The position numbers and the translations under genes were made by a program. Of a stretch of DNA of 44,363 nt, positions 1 through 6,905 are shown one piece after another (within the stretch, counting starts at the first letter, position 1; each line of letters starts with the position of its first letter). This DNA is from Rubrivivax benzoatilyticus JA2 = ATCC BAA-35 (GTDB taxonomy: Bacteria > Pseudomonadota > Gammaproteobacteria > Burkholderiales > Burkholderiaceae_C). The stretch lies in the NCBI RefSeq assembly GCF_000190375.1, contig NZ_AEWG01000042.1, forward strand, positions 1 to 44,363, in the 5' to 3' direction. The notes under the pieces are model-generated. The model had not been told where the DNA came from. It was given only the letters and a program-made list of their open reading frames with translations, and ran no database searches.

Positions 1-996
1 CGGCTGGTGGCGCTGGTGCCCTACGGTGCCGACGACGCCGCGCGCCCGCTGCCGGCGGGCGTCGACACGCTGCTGGCCGCGCCGGTGACGACGGCGACGC
101 TGCTCGCGCTGCTGGAGTCGCTGTTCGGCCGCGATGCGCCGGCCCCCGGCGAGCCGCTGCCGCGGCCGCCGGCGCCGCGCCGCCTCGAAGGCCTGCGCGT
201 GCTGCTCGCCGAGGACAACCCGGTGAACCAGGAGCTGACGCTGGAGCTGCTGCGCCAGGCCGGCGCCAGCACGGCACTGGCCGGCGACGGCCTGGAGGCC
301 CTGGCCTGGCTGGCGCGCGAACGTTTCGACGCCGTGCTGATGGACGTGCAGATGCCGGTGCTCGACGGCCTGGAGGCCACGCGCCGGCTGCGCCGACTGC
401 CCGGGCTGGAGGCGCTGCCGGTGATCGCGATGACCGCGCACGCGATGGCCAGCGACCGCGAGGCCTGCCTGGCCGCCGGCATGAACGACCACCTGGCCAA
501 ACCCTTCGAGCCCGACGTGCTGATCGAGCGGCTGCGGCACTGGACCGGCATCGACGCCGCGCCCGCCGTCGCGCCGGCCGCTGCGCCAGCGGCGGCAGGG
601 GCGCACGCCGTGCTGCCGCCCACGCTGCCGGGCCTGGACAGGGCCACCGGCCTGCGTTTTGCCGCCGGCCAGCCCGCGCTGTACCGGCGCGTGCTGGAAC
701 TCTTCGCGCAGTCGCGCGCCGGCATGCCGGCGACGATCGTCGAACAGTGTCGCGGCGGCGATCTGGCCGCCGCGGCTTCGGCGCTGCACATGCTGAAGTC
801 GGAGTCGGCGACGATCGGTGCCACCGCGCTGCGCGAGGCCACCCGCACGCTGGAAGCCGCGGTGCGCTCGGGCGAACGCGCCGCGATCGACGCCGCGCTA
901 CCGGTCTTCGACGCCGAGCTGCGGCAGGTGCTGGACGGCCTGGCGGCGGCCTTCGGCACGCCGGCGGCCGAAACCCAGGCGTCGCGTTTGTCGTGA
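1..996 (+). CDS. Hybrid sensor histidine kinase, C-terminal part (REC-HPt), cut by the window edge
   Basis: Only the end of a signalling protein is present; the frame is open from base 1, so the true start lies outside the window. The first ~45 residues look like the tail of another receiver-type domain. A complete receiver domain follows: acidic pair in AEDNPVN, phosphoacceptor Asp codon near base 343 in LMDVQMP, and the conserved Lys in AKPFEP. After an Ala/Pro linker comes a histidine phosphotransfer domain with its His codon near base 787 (ALHMLKSES). The order receiver then HPt is that of phosphorelay hybrid kinases. It ends 124 bases before nifE, which has its own sigma-54 promoter, so a functional link to nitrogen fixation is possible but not shown. 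The input signal cannot be read from this fragment. Confidence 0.85.
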   Translation, partial: RLVALVPYGADDAARPLPAGVDTLLAAPVTTATLLALLESLFGRDAPAPGEPLPRPPAPRRLEGLRVLLAEDNPVNQELTLELLRQAGASTALAGDGLEALAWLARERFDAVLMDVQMPVLDGLEATRRLRRLPGLEALPVIAMTAHAMASDREACLAAGMNDHLAKPFEPDVLIERLRHWTGIDAAPAVAPAAAPAAAGAHAVLPPTLPGLDRATGLRFAAGQPALYRRVLELFAQSRAGMPATIVEQCRGGDLAAAASALHMLKSESATIGATALREATRTLEAAVRSGERAAIDAALPVFDAELRQVLDGLAAAFGTPAAETQASRLS

Positions 997-1071
997 TCCC
1001 GCCAACGCCGGCAACGCCGGCGCAGATCGCCAAGTCCTTGTCGGCGAAGGAGAAAACGCGCGGCGCACGAC

Positions 1072-1087
1072 TGGCACCGATCGTGCA
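1072..1087 (+). promoter_or_regulatory. Sigma-54 (-24/-12) promoter of the nifE operon
   Basis: TGGCAC, five bases, then GTGCA. GG and GC are separated by exactly 10 bases, as RpoN requires, and only one base of the -12 element differs from consensus (GTGC for TTGC). It lies 34 bases before the nifE start, which leaves a short leader with an AGGAG ribosome site at 1108-1112. I did not find an exact TGT-N10-ACA NifA site in the ~130 bases upstream, so the activator site may be further up inside the preceding gene or degenerate. Confidence 0.8.
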
Positions 1088-1120
1088 ACACGGCATGGGC
1101 CGCCCACAGGAGCCCGCCGC

Positions 1121-2527
1121 ATGTCCGCATCGCTCAACGCCAGGATCGCCCAGGTCTTCGACGAGCCCGGCTGCGACGTCAACCAGGCCAAGGGCGAGAA
1201 GGCGCGCAAGAAGGGCTGCACCAAGCAGCTGACGCCCGGTGCCGCCGCCGGCGGCTGCGCCTTCGACGGCGCCAAGATCGCGCTGCAGCCGATCGCCGAC
1301 GTCGCCCACCTCGTGCACGGCCCGATCGCCTGCGAAGGCAACAGCTGGGACAACCGCCACAGCGCGAGTTCCGGCCCGAAGATCTACCGCACCGGCTTCA
1401 CCACCGACATCGACGAGTTCGACGTCGTCTACGGCGGCGAGAAGCGGCTGTTCAAGGCCATCCGCGAGATCGCCGAGACCGTGCGCCCGCCGGCGATCTT
1501 CGTCTACCAGACCTGCGTGCCGGCGATGATCGGCGACGACATCGAGGCCGTCTGCAAACGCGCCAGCGAACGTTTCGGCCTGCCGGTCGTGCCGGTCGAC
1601 GTGCCGGGTTTCGCCGGCCCGAAGAACCTGGGCAACAAGCTCGGCGCCGAGGCGCTGCTCGACTACGTGATCGGCACCGTCGAGCCCGACGTCAGCACGC
1701 CCTACGACATCAACATCATCGGCGAGTACAACCTGTCGGGCGAGCTCTGGCAGGTCAAGCCGCTGCTGGACGCGCTGGGCGTGCGCGTGCTGGCCTGCAT
1801 CACCGGCGACGGCCGCTACCGCGAGATCGCGTCGGCGCACCGGGCCAAGGCCAACATGATGGTCTGCTCGAAGTCGATGATCAACGTCGCCACGCGCATG
1901 CAGCAGCGCTGGGGCATCCCGTACTTCGAAGGCTCGTTCTACGGCATCGCCGACATGAGCCGGACGCTGCGCGACATCGCCCGGCTGCTGGTGCAGACCG
2001 GCGCGCCGGCCGACATCGTCGACCGCGCCGAGGCCCTGATCGCCGCCGAGGAGCCGCGCGCCTACGAGCGCCTGCGCGCCTACCGCGAGCGCCTGGCCGG
2101 CAAGCGTGTGCTGCTGATCACCGGCGGCGTCAAGAGCTGGTCGGTGGTCTCGGCGCTGCAGGAAGCCGGGCTGGAGATCGTCGGCACCAGCGTCAAGAAG
2201 AGCACCAAGGAAGACAAGCAGCGCATCCAGGAGATCATGGGCGACGACGCCCACATGATCGAGGACCTCGCGCCGCGCGAGATGTACCGCATGCTGCGCG
2301 AGGCGCGCGCCGACATCATGCTGTCCGGCGGCCGCAGCCAGTTCGTCGCGCTGAAGGCGCGCATGCCCTGGATGGACATCAACCAGGAGCGCCACCACGC
2401 CTTCGCCGGCTACGAGGGCATCGTGACCATGGTCGCCGAGATCGACAAGGCGATCTTCAACCCGGTCTGGCAGCAGGTGCGGGCGCCCGCGCCCTGGGAA
2501 GCCCCGGCCGTGGCGCTGGCGGCCTGA
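1121..2527 (+). CDS. nifE: Nitrogenase FeMo-cofactor biosynthesis scaffold protein NifE
   Basis: NifE (468 aa) is the alpha-like subunit of the NifEN tetramer, the cytoplasmic scaffold on which the NifB product is matured into FeMo-cofactor. It resembles NifD in fold. The N-terminal cysteines C46, C71 (GPIACEGN) and C132 (YQTCVPAM) match the positions known to hold the [4Fe-4S] cluster at the NifE-NifN interface. The later block LSGGRSQFVALK followed by PWMDINQERHHAFAGY is typical of the family. The ATG at 1121 is chosen because AGGAG sits 8 bases upstream and the protein then begins like other NifE proteins; the frame is open further upstream but would run through the sigma-54 promoter. nifN follows after 13 bases. 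nifH, nifD and nifK are not adjacent here. Confidence 0.97.
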   Translation: MSASLNARIAQVFDEPGCDVNQAKGEKARKKGCTKQLTPGAAAGGCAFDGAKIALQPIADVAHLVHGPIACEGNSWDNRHSASSGPKIYRTGFTTDIDEFDVVYGGEKRLFKAIREIAETVRPPAIFVYQTCVPAMIGDDIEAVCKRASERFGLPVVPVDVPGFAGPKNLGNKLGAEALLDYVIGTVEPDVSTPYDINIIGEYNLSGELWQVKPLLDALGVRVLACITGDGRYREIASAHRAKANMMVCSKSMINVATRMQQRWGIPYFEGSFYGIADMSRTLRDIARLLVQTGAPADIVDRAEALIAAEEPRAYERLRAYRERLAGKRVLLITGGVKSWSVVSALQEAGLEIVGTSVKKSTKEDKQRIQEIMGDDAHMIEDLAPREMYRMLREARADIMLSGGRSQFVALKARMPWMDINQERHHAFAGYEGIVTMVAEIDKAIFNPVWQQVRAPAPWEAPAVALAA

Positions 2528-2540
2528 ACGGGAGCAGACG

Positions 2541-3983
2541 ATGGCCCTCGTCACCGAAAGCAAGAAGTCCTGCAGCGTCAACCCGCTGAAGATGAGCGCA
2601 CCGCTGGGCGCCAGCTTCGCCTTCATGGGGCTGGAGTCCTGCATGCCGCTGATGCACGGCTCGCAGGGCTGCACCTCCTTCGGCCTGGTGCTGCTGGTGC
2701 GCCACTTCAAGGAGGCGATCCCGCTGCAGACGACGGCGATGAACGAGGCGACGACCATCATGGGCGGCGACGACAACCTCGTGAAGGCGCTGCTCAACAT
2801 CCGCCAGCGCGCCCAGCCGAAGATCATCGGCATCTGCTCGACCGGGCTCACCGAGACCAAGGGCGACGACGTCGACGGCACGATCCGCCTCGCGCGCCAG
2901 CAGCACCCCGAGCTGGCCGACACGGCCGTCGTCTACGCCTCGACACCCGACTACGTCGGCGCCTTCCAGGACGGCTGGGCGGCCGCCGTCACGGCGCTGG
3001 TCTCGACGCTGCCGCGCGTCGGCGAGCCGCGCCGCGACGGCGTCGTCGCGCTGCTGCCCGGCTTCCACCTGACGCCGGCCGACCTGGAGGAGCTGCGCGA
3101 GACGATCGAGGCCTTCGGCCTGCAGGCCGTCGTCGTGCCCGACATCTCGGGCTCGCTCGACGGCCACATCCCCGACACCTGGCAGGGCACGACGATCGGC
3201 GGCACGCCGCGCGCCGAGATCGAGGCCCTGGGCGGCGTCATCGAGGTGCTGGCCGTCGGCGAGCAGATGCGCCCGGCCGCCGAGGCGCTGCAATCGCGCT
3301 GCGGCGTGCCCTACACGCTGTTCGACCGCCTGACCGGCCTGGCCGCCAGCGACGCCTTCGTGCGCCGCCTGGCCGAGCTGTCGGGCCGCGAGGTGCCGGC
3401 CAAGCTGCGCCGCCAGCGCAGCCAGCTGGTCGACGCGATGCTCGACGCCCACTTCCACACCGGCAACGCGAAGATCGCGCTCGCCGCCGAGCCCGACCTG
3501 CTGTGGGCCGCCGGCAGCTTTCTCGCCGAGATGGGCGCCGAACTCGCGACCTGCGTGACGACGACGCGCTCACCGCTGCTCGAACGCCTGCCGACCAGCG
3601 AAGTGCTGATCGGCGACCTGGAGGACTTCGAACGTTCGGCCGAAGCCACCGGCGCCGAGCTGCTGATGACGCATTCGCACGGCCGCCAGGCCGCCGAGCG
3701 CCTGGGGCGGCCGCTGTTCCGCCTGGGCATCCCGATGTTCGACCGCATCGGCAACGCCCACGTGCGCATGGTCGGCTACCGCGGCACACGCGACTTCGTC
3801 AACGCCGTCGGCAACGCGCTGATCGAGTGCATCGCTCACCACGGCCCTGACGACTGGCCGCTGCCGGCCGCCAGCCTGGCCGCCGTCGAAGCCGTGCCGC
3901 CGGCCGTGGCCCACGTCAGCGCCGTCATCCCGCGCCGCCGCCCGGCGGCCACCGATCCCGTCACTTCCCGGAGCGAACCATGA
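2541..3983 (+). CDS. nifN: Nitrogenase FeMo-cofactor biosynthesis scaffold protein NifN
   Basis: NifN (480 aa) is the beta-like partner of NifE, homologous to NifK, and completes the NifEN scaffold. Residues 11-50 carry the family signature, with C34 in [11 protein letters not shown] and C44 in SQGCTSFG; C44 matches the NifN ligand of the NifEN [4Fe-4S] cluster. The core includes [11 protein letters not shown] and [13 protein letters not shown], as in NifK/NifN proteins. The last ~45 residues are Ala/Pro-rich and probably disordered. The start has GGAG at 2531. The stop overlaps the nifX start (ATGA at 3980), which suggests translational coupling. Confidence 0.96.
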   Translation: MALVTESKKSCSVNPLKMSAPLGASFAFMGLESCMPLMHGSQGCTSFGLVLLVRHFKEAIPLQTTAMNEATTIMGGDDNLVKALLNIRQRAQPKIIGICSTGLTETKGDDVDGTIRLARQQHPELADTAVVYASTPDYVGAFQDGWAAAVTALVSTLPRVGEPRRDGVVALLPGFHLTPADLEELRETIEAFGLQAVVVPDISGSLDGHIPDTWQGTTIGGTPRAEIEALGGVIEVLAVGEQMRPAAEALQSRCGVPYTLFDRLTGLAASDAFVRRLAELSGREVPAKLRRQRSQLVDAMLDAHFHTGNAKIALAAEPDLLWAAGSFLAEMGAELATCVTTTRSPLLERLPTSEVLIGDLEDFERSAEATGAELLMTHSHGRQAAERLGRPLFRLGIPMFDRIGNAHVRMVGYRGTRDFVNAVGNALIECIAHHGPDDWPLPAASLAAVEAVPPAVAHVSAVIPRRRPAATDPVTSRSEP

Positions 3984-4393
3984 AAGTCGCCTTCGCCACA
4001 CAGGACCAGCAGCGCGTGGACGCGCACTTCGGCTGGGCCCCGCATCTGGCGGTCTACGACGTCACCCCCGAGGGCTATGCCTTCGTGCAGGACTTCGCCT
4101 TCGGCGACGGCCTGGACGAGGACGGCGACGAGGACAAGCTGACACCGAAGCTGGCCGCGATCGGCGACTGCGCCATCGTCTACGTCGCCGCGATCGGCGG
4201 CTCGGCGGCGGCGCGTGTCGTCGCCAGCCGCATCCACCCGGTCAAGGTGACGCAGCCCGAACCGATCCTGGACATCCTCGACAAGCTGCAGAACGTGCTG
4301 CGCGGCACGCCGCCTCCGTGGCTGCGCAAGGCGCTGATGAAGGGCCAGGAACGCTCCTTCGACTTCGAGGACGATGCCGAGGTGAAGCGATGA
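3980..4393 (+). CDS. nifX: Nitrogenase cofactor carrier protein NifX
   Basis: NifX (137 aa) belongs to the small dinitrogenase iron-molybdenum cofactor-binding family (NifX/NafY/NifB C-terminal domain). It binds the NifB product and cofactor intermediates and shuttles them to or from NifEN in the cytoplasm. The sequence starts [20 protein letters not shown], with the HFG block typical of the family, and contains the [14 protein letters not shown] core and the IHPVKV strand. Length is usual for stand-alone NifX. It overlaps nifN by four bases at its start and the next gene by four bases at its end (ATGA both times), so it is part of a tightly coupled block. Confidence 0.93.
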   Translation: MKVAFATQDQQRVDAHFGWAPHLAVYDVTPEGYAFVQDFAFGDGLDEDGDEDKLTPKLAAIGDCAIVYVAAIGGSAAARVVASRIHPVKVTQPEPILDILDKLQNVLRGTPPPWLRKALMKGQERSFDFEDDAEVKR

Positions 4394-4869
4394 GCGCCGC
4401 CGTCGAGAGCCCGGCGGCCGACGAGGCCGCGCTGCAGGACGGCTTCGTGCGCGAGCTGATCAAGCAGATCCGCGCCCAGGACACGCACGGCACCTGGGAC
4501 GGCAAGAGCGACACGACGCTGCTCGAGCCCTTCATCCTGAGCGCCGAGCAGCGCCGCGCGCTGCCGATCATGGGCGACCCCGACCCCGACACGCTGTGGC
4601 GGCTGGACCTGTTCCACAACGCCGTCGGCCTGGCGATCGAACGTGCCACCGGGATCATGGTCAGCCCGATGACGAAGATGAGCCACGAAGGTTTCGGCCG
4701 CACGGTGCTGACCGCCGGCCGGCTGGTCGTCGTCAACCGCCATCTGCGCGACGTGCACCGCTTCGGCTACCCGAGCCTCGCCAAGCTGGCCGAAGCCGGC
4801 AGCAAGCTGGTCGCCGAAGGCGTGTCGATGATCAACGCCCACCGCGACGTCGCCACCTGGGGAGCATGA
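4390..4869 (+). CDS. NifX-associated nitrogen fixation protein (DUF269)
   Basis: A protein of 159 aa from the family that regularly follows nifX in nif clusters (NifX-associated protein, DUF269). Its biochemical role is not established. Visible family blocks are [20 protein letters not shown] near residue 20, the central [19 protein letters not shown], and [17 protein letters not shown]; the C-terminus is [13 protein letters not shown]. No cysteines, signal peptide or membrane segment are present, so it is a soluble cytoplasmic protein. The ATG at 4390 is chosen because it overlaps the nifX stop (ATGA), the same coupling as between nifN and nifX; an upstream in-frame start would lie deep inside nifX. 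Position suggests a role in cofactor trafficking. Confidence 0.93.
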   Translation: MSAAVESPAADEAALQDGFVRELIKQIRAQDTHGTWDGKSDTTLLEPFILSAEQRRALPIMGDPDPDTLWRLDLFHNAVGLAIERATGIMVSPMTKMSHEGFGRTVLTAGRLVVVNRHLRDVHRFGYPSLAKLAEAGSKLVAEGVSMINAHRDVATWGA

Positions 4870-4870
4870 G

Positions 4871-5071
4871 ATGGCCGACCTCGAAACCCTGAAGGCCGAG
4901 ATCAAGAAGCTCAACGCCCGCGCGACGCAGGCCAAGATGGACCTGCACGACCTGTCGGAGGAACTGCCGACGAACTGGGAGCGCATCCCCGAGGTCGCCC
5001 GGGTCGCCCACGAGGCGCATGCGGCGCTGGTCGCCGCACGCGCGCAGCTCGCCGCGGCCCAGGCCGCCTGA
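4871..5071 (+). CDS. Small coiled-coil DUF683 / CCE_0567-type protein of nif clusters
   Basis: A 66-residue, highly helical protein. It starts MADLETLKAEIKKLNARATQ, has the conserved centre LHDLSEELPTNWERIPEVA, and ends in an Ala-rich helix. This pattern belongs to the DUF683 family, also called the CCE_0567 metalloprotein family, found almost only in nif clusters between the NifX-associated gene and fdxB. Its function is unknown; a structural homologue is reported to bind metal. It starts one base after the preceding stop, with GGAGC in the preceding gene as ribosome site, and is followed after 11 bases by fdxB. Confidence 0.88.
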   Translation: MADLETLKAEIKKLNARATQAKMDLHDLSEELPTNWERIPEVARVAHEAHAALVAARAQLAAAQAA

Positions 5072-5082
5072 CGGAGAACACC

Positions 5083-5388
5083 GTGTCCGACTTCAGCATC
5101 ACCCTGCCCTCGGGCGCCACCTGGACGCCCTCCTTCGTGCAGAAGATCGACGAAGGCAAGTGCATCGGCTGCGGCCGCTGCTTCCGTGTCTGCCCGCGCG
5201 GCGTGCTCGAACTGATCGGCCTCGACGAGGACGGCGAGCGGGTCTCGCTGGACCCGGACGGCGACGACGACGAGGAGTACGAGAAGAAGGTCATGACGAT
5301 CGCGCACGGCGAGCTGTGCATCGGCTGCACCGCGTGCTCGAAGATCTGCCCGAAGAAGTGCTACTCGCACGCCCCGGTGGCCGCCTGA
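5083..5388 (+). CDS. fdxB: Nif-specific ferredoxin III (FdxB), 2[4Fe-4S]
   Basis: FdxB (101 aa) is a low-potential electron carrier of nif clusters, cytoplasmic, thought to serve nitrogenase cofactor assembly. Two cluster-binding sets are visible: C27, C30, C33 and C37 in CIGCGRCFRVCP, and C79, C82, C85 and C89 in CIGCTACSKICP, with an extra Cys at 93. A 40-residue acidic stretch (DDDEEYEKK) separates them, which is the mark of FdxB compared with ordinary bacterial ferredoxins. The start codon is GTG at 5083, with GGAG at 5073-5076. Its stop overlaps the nifQ start by one base (TGATG). Confidence 0.93.
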   Translation: MSDFSITLPSGATWTPSFVQKIDEGKCIGCGRCFRVCPRGVLELIGLDEDGERVSLDPDGDDDEEYEKKVMTIAHGELCIGCTACSKICPKKCYSHAPVAA

Positions 5389-5792
5389 TGGAGCCGCGGC
5401 CGGTGCCCGAGGCGCTGGCGCGGCGCGCGGCGCGTGCCGACGAGGTCGAGGACCTGGTCGCGCTGCTGCTCGACCACGCCGAGGGCCCGCGCGAAGCCGC
5501 GGCCGCCATCGCCGAGACGCTGGCCGTCGCCTGCCTGGGCGACAACCACCTCTGGCAGGACCTGCAGCTGGGCTCGCGCGCCGAGCTGTCGGCGCTGATG
5601 ACCTGGTGGTTCCCGGCGCTGGTGCGCAAGAACAGCGCCGACATGAAGTGGAAGAAGTTCCTCTACAAGCAGCTGTGCGAGCGCGAGCAGCTCTTCGTCT
5701 GCAAGGCGCCGAGCTGCGCCGTCTGCTGCGACCACGCGCTGTGTTTCGGCCCCGAGGACGGCGCGCGCCGCGCCGTGGCCGTGGCCGCCTGA
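5388..5792 (+). CDS. nifQ: Molybdenum donor protein NifQ
   Basis: NifQ (134 aa) is an Fe-S protein that supplies molybdenum to the NifEN/NifH complex during FeMo-cofactor synthesis. The diagnostic C-terminal motif C-x4-C-x2-C-x5-C is present at residues 105, 110, 113 and 119. Upstream family blocks are GDNHLWQDLQL near residue 51 and MKWKKFLYKQLCE near residue 86. The first 40 residues are variable and Ala-rich; the protein is somewhat shorter than enterobacterial NifQ (~165 aa). The ATG at 5388 overlaps the fdxB stop (TGATG), which decides the start over longer in-frame alternatives inside fdxB. Confidence 0.93.
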   Translation: MEPRPVPEALARRAARADEVEDLVALLLDHAEGPREAAAAIAETLAVACLGDNHLWQDLQLGSRAELSALMTWWFPALVRKNSADMKWKKFLYKQLCEREQLFVCKAPSCAVCCDHALCFGPEDGARRAVAVAA

Positions 5793-5805
5793 GCACGCCG
5801 GCACG

Positions 5806-6159
5806 ATGTTCACCGCCGCGCTGCTGGACCTGGTGCAGCAGTCCGGGGACGGTGTGCTGATCCTCGTCGACGGCATCGACGAGTCCGACTTCCGCCATTC
5901 GCGGCTGACACGCGCCGAGGTGCGCCGGCTGCTGCTCGTCGTCGCACGCACGCTCGACGCGCTGCCGCCCGAGGCGCGGCGCACGATGCCCGAGATCGAC
6001 CTCGACGGCTGGCGTGTCATCGGCAGCGCGCTGATCGACGACGGCCCCGGCGCCGACGACGCCGCCTGGTTCGCCGCCAGCTCGCTGCTGCCGGCGACGC
6101 TGGGCTGGCTGAAGCTGTACCGGCGCGAGGCGCCGCAACTCTTCGACTACCGGCCCTGA
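5806..6159 (+). CDS. Hypothetical protein, last gene of the nifE operon
   Basis: A soluble protein of 117 aa that I do not recognise with confidence. It begins MFTAALLDLVQQSGDGVLIL, contains a VDGIDESDFRHSRLTR segment, a central helix RRLLLVVARTLDALPPEARR, and ends with ATLGWLKLYRREAPQLF. There are no cysteines, signal peptide or membrane helix. The overall helical layout faintly recalls HepT/DUF86 proteins, but the usual RN...H motif of that family is not seen, so I do not assign it. It starts 13 bases after nifQ and no promoter or terminator separates them, so it should be transcribed with the nif operon. A convergent gene starts 19 bases beyond its stop. Confidence 0.8.
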   Translation: MFTAALLDLVQQSGDGVLILVDGIDESDFRHSRLTRAEVRRLLLVVARTLDALPPEARRTMPEIDLDGWRVIGSALIDDGPGADDAAWFAASSLLPATLGWLKLYRREAPQLFDYRP

Positions 6160-6178
6160 GGCGGGCGCGCCTGACGGA

Positions 6179-6667
6179 TCACTCGTCGGGCGTCGCGCGC
6201 AGCAGCGCGCTGACGACCTCGTCGCCCAGGCGCGCGTGCGGGGCCACCCGCTCGATCAGCTCCAGCCGCTCGCGCGCCGTGTCCAGGTCGCCGGCTCGCA
6301 AGGCGATGAAGGCCAGCGCCTTGTGCATGAAGAGCCAGAAACGCGCCGGGCCGTCGGCGTTGAAGTCGGGTGCCGGCGCACCGTCGAGTGCACGGCCGTC
6401 GTCGTCCAGCCCGGCGGCGCGGCCGGCTTCGAGCAGGCCGCGCGCCGCGGCGCGTTCGGCGAGCTCGAACTCGCGCCGCTGCGCGTGGTGCTTGGCCAGC
6501 GCGAAGTACAGCACCAGGGCCTGCGGCGCGATGGCCTGCGCCGTCCACAGCAGCGCGCCCCGTTGCGCGGGGCCGGCCACCGCGGCCTGGCGCAGCAGGC
6601 CGTGCACGGCGGCCGGCACCGGGCCGCCGAAGAAGGCGTCGGACGCGACACCGGTGAACAGGTTCAT
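6179..6667 (-). CDS. Hypothetical TPR-like helical protein with its own sigma-54 promoter
   Basis: A protein of 162 aa, all-helical by composition, without signal peptide, cysteines or membrane segments. The C-terminal half (FMHKALAFIALRAGDLDTAR, then ERLELIERVAP) has the A/G/L spacing of tetratricopeptide-like helix pairs; the N-terminal half has two similar Ala/Leu-rich helices (ALVLYFALAKHHAQ, ELAERAAARGL). I cannot name the family. The ATG at 6667 is chosen because a strong GGGGAG ribosome site lies just upstream; the frame is open further, but translation from there would cross the promoter at 6714-6729. That promoter makes it a probable member of the nif regulon, although it is transcribed against the nifE operon. 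Confidence 0.8.
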   Translation of the reverse strand: MNLFTGVASDAFFGGPVPAAVHGLLRQAAVAGPAQRGALLWTAQAIAPQALVLYFALAKHHAQRREFELAERAAARGLLEAGRAAGLDDDGRALDGAPAPDFNADGPARFWLFMHKALAFIALRAGDLDTARERLELIERVAPHARLGDEVVSALLRATPDE

Positions 6668-6713
6668 CTGCGCTCCCCTTGTCTGCCCGTGGGCACGGGC
6701 CTGCATCCGGGCA

Positions 6714-6729
6714 AGCACGGCAGGTGCCA
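6714..6729 (-). promoter_or_regulatory. Sigma-54 (-24/-12) promoter for the leftward gene
   Basis: Read on the minus strand: TGGCAC, five bases (CTGCC), then GTGCT. The -24 hexamer is perfect and GG-to-GC spacing is 10 bases; the -12 element has GTGC instead of TTGC, the same deviation as at the nifE promoter. Expected transcription start is near 6704, leaving a leader of about 37 bases before the ATG at 6667. Confidence 0.7.
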
Positions 6730-6817
6730 GACCGCCCGCGTCGCAATGGCGACAAAAGCGACAGGCCCGGCCGTGCCGACGGCACCACCGACGATCCGGC
6801 CGAGGCCAGGCAAGTGT

Positions 6818-6831
6818 CTGATCCAGATCAG
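6818..6831. promoter_or_regulatory. FNR/Anr-like palindrome between divergent sigma-54 promoters
   Basis: CTGAT, four bases, ATCAG: a perfect palindrome whose core TGAT-N4-ATCA is that of FNR/CRP-family sites, with the outer T/A pair replaced by C/G. It also overlaps TGT-N10-TCA at 6815-6830, one base off the NifA upstream consensus TGT-N10-ACA. It is centred 27 bases before the -24 element of the rightward promoter. It could bind an FNR-type or NifA regulator; the sequence alone does not decide. Confidence 0.4.
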
Positions 6832-6851
6832 ATTTTTCCTGCGGCACGGGT

Positions 6852-6867
6852 TGGCACGGTCCCTGCG
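6852..6867 (+). promoter_or_regulatory. Sigma-54 (-24/-12) promoter of the nif-linked ISC operon
   Basis: TGGCAC (preceded by T), five bases (GGTCC), then CTGCG, with 10-base GG-to-GC spacing. The -24 element is perfect; the -12 element keeps the essential GC but is weaker than consensus. The predicted transcription start is near 6877, which rules out the upstream ATG codons at 6870 and 6876 and supports translation from 6906. Confidence 0.75.
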
Positions 6868-6905
6868 TTATGGGGATGCCTCGCCACTTCCGCCGGAGCC
6901 TCGTG

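Noticed and set aside
989..1004. NifA upstream site for the nifE promoter
   Set aside because: TGT-N10-CCA misses the first base of the second half, and no exact TGT-N10-ACA was found in this stretch.
4871..5071. Calling this gene nifZ or nifT
   Set aside because: Its helical LxxL pattern and the ELPTNWERIPEVA core fit DUF683; NifZ and NifT are beta-rich and different in length.
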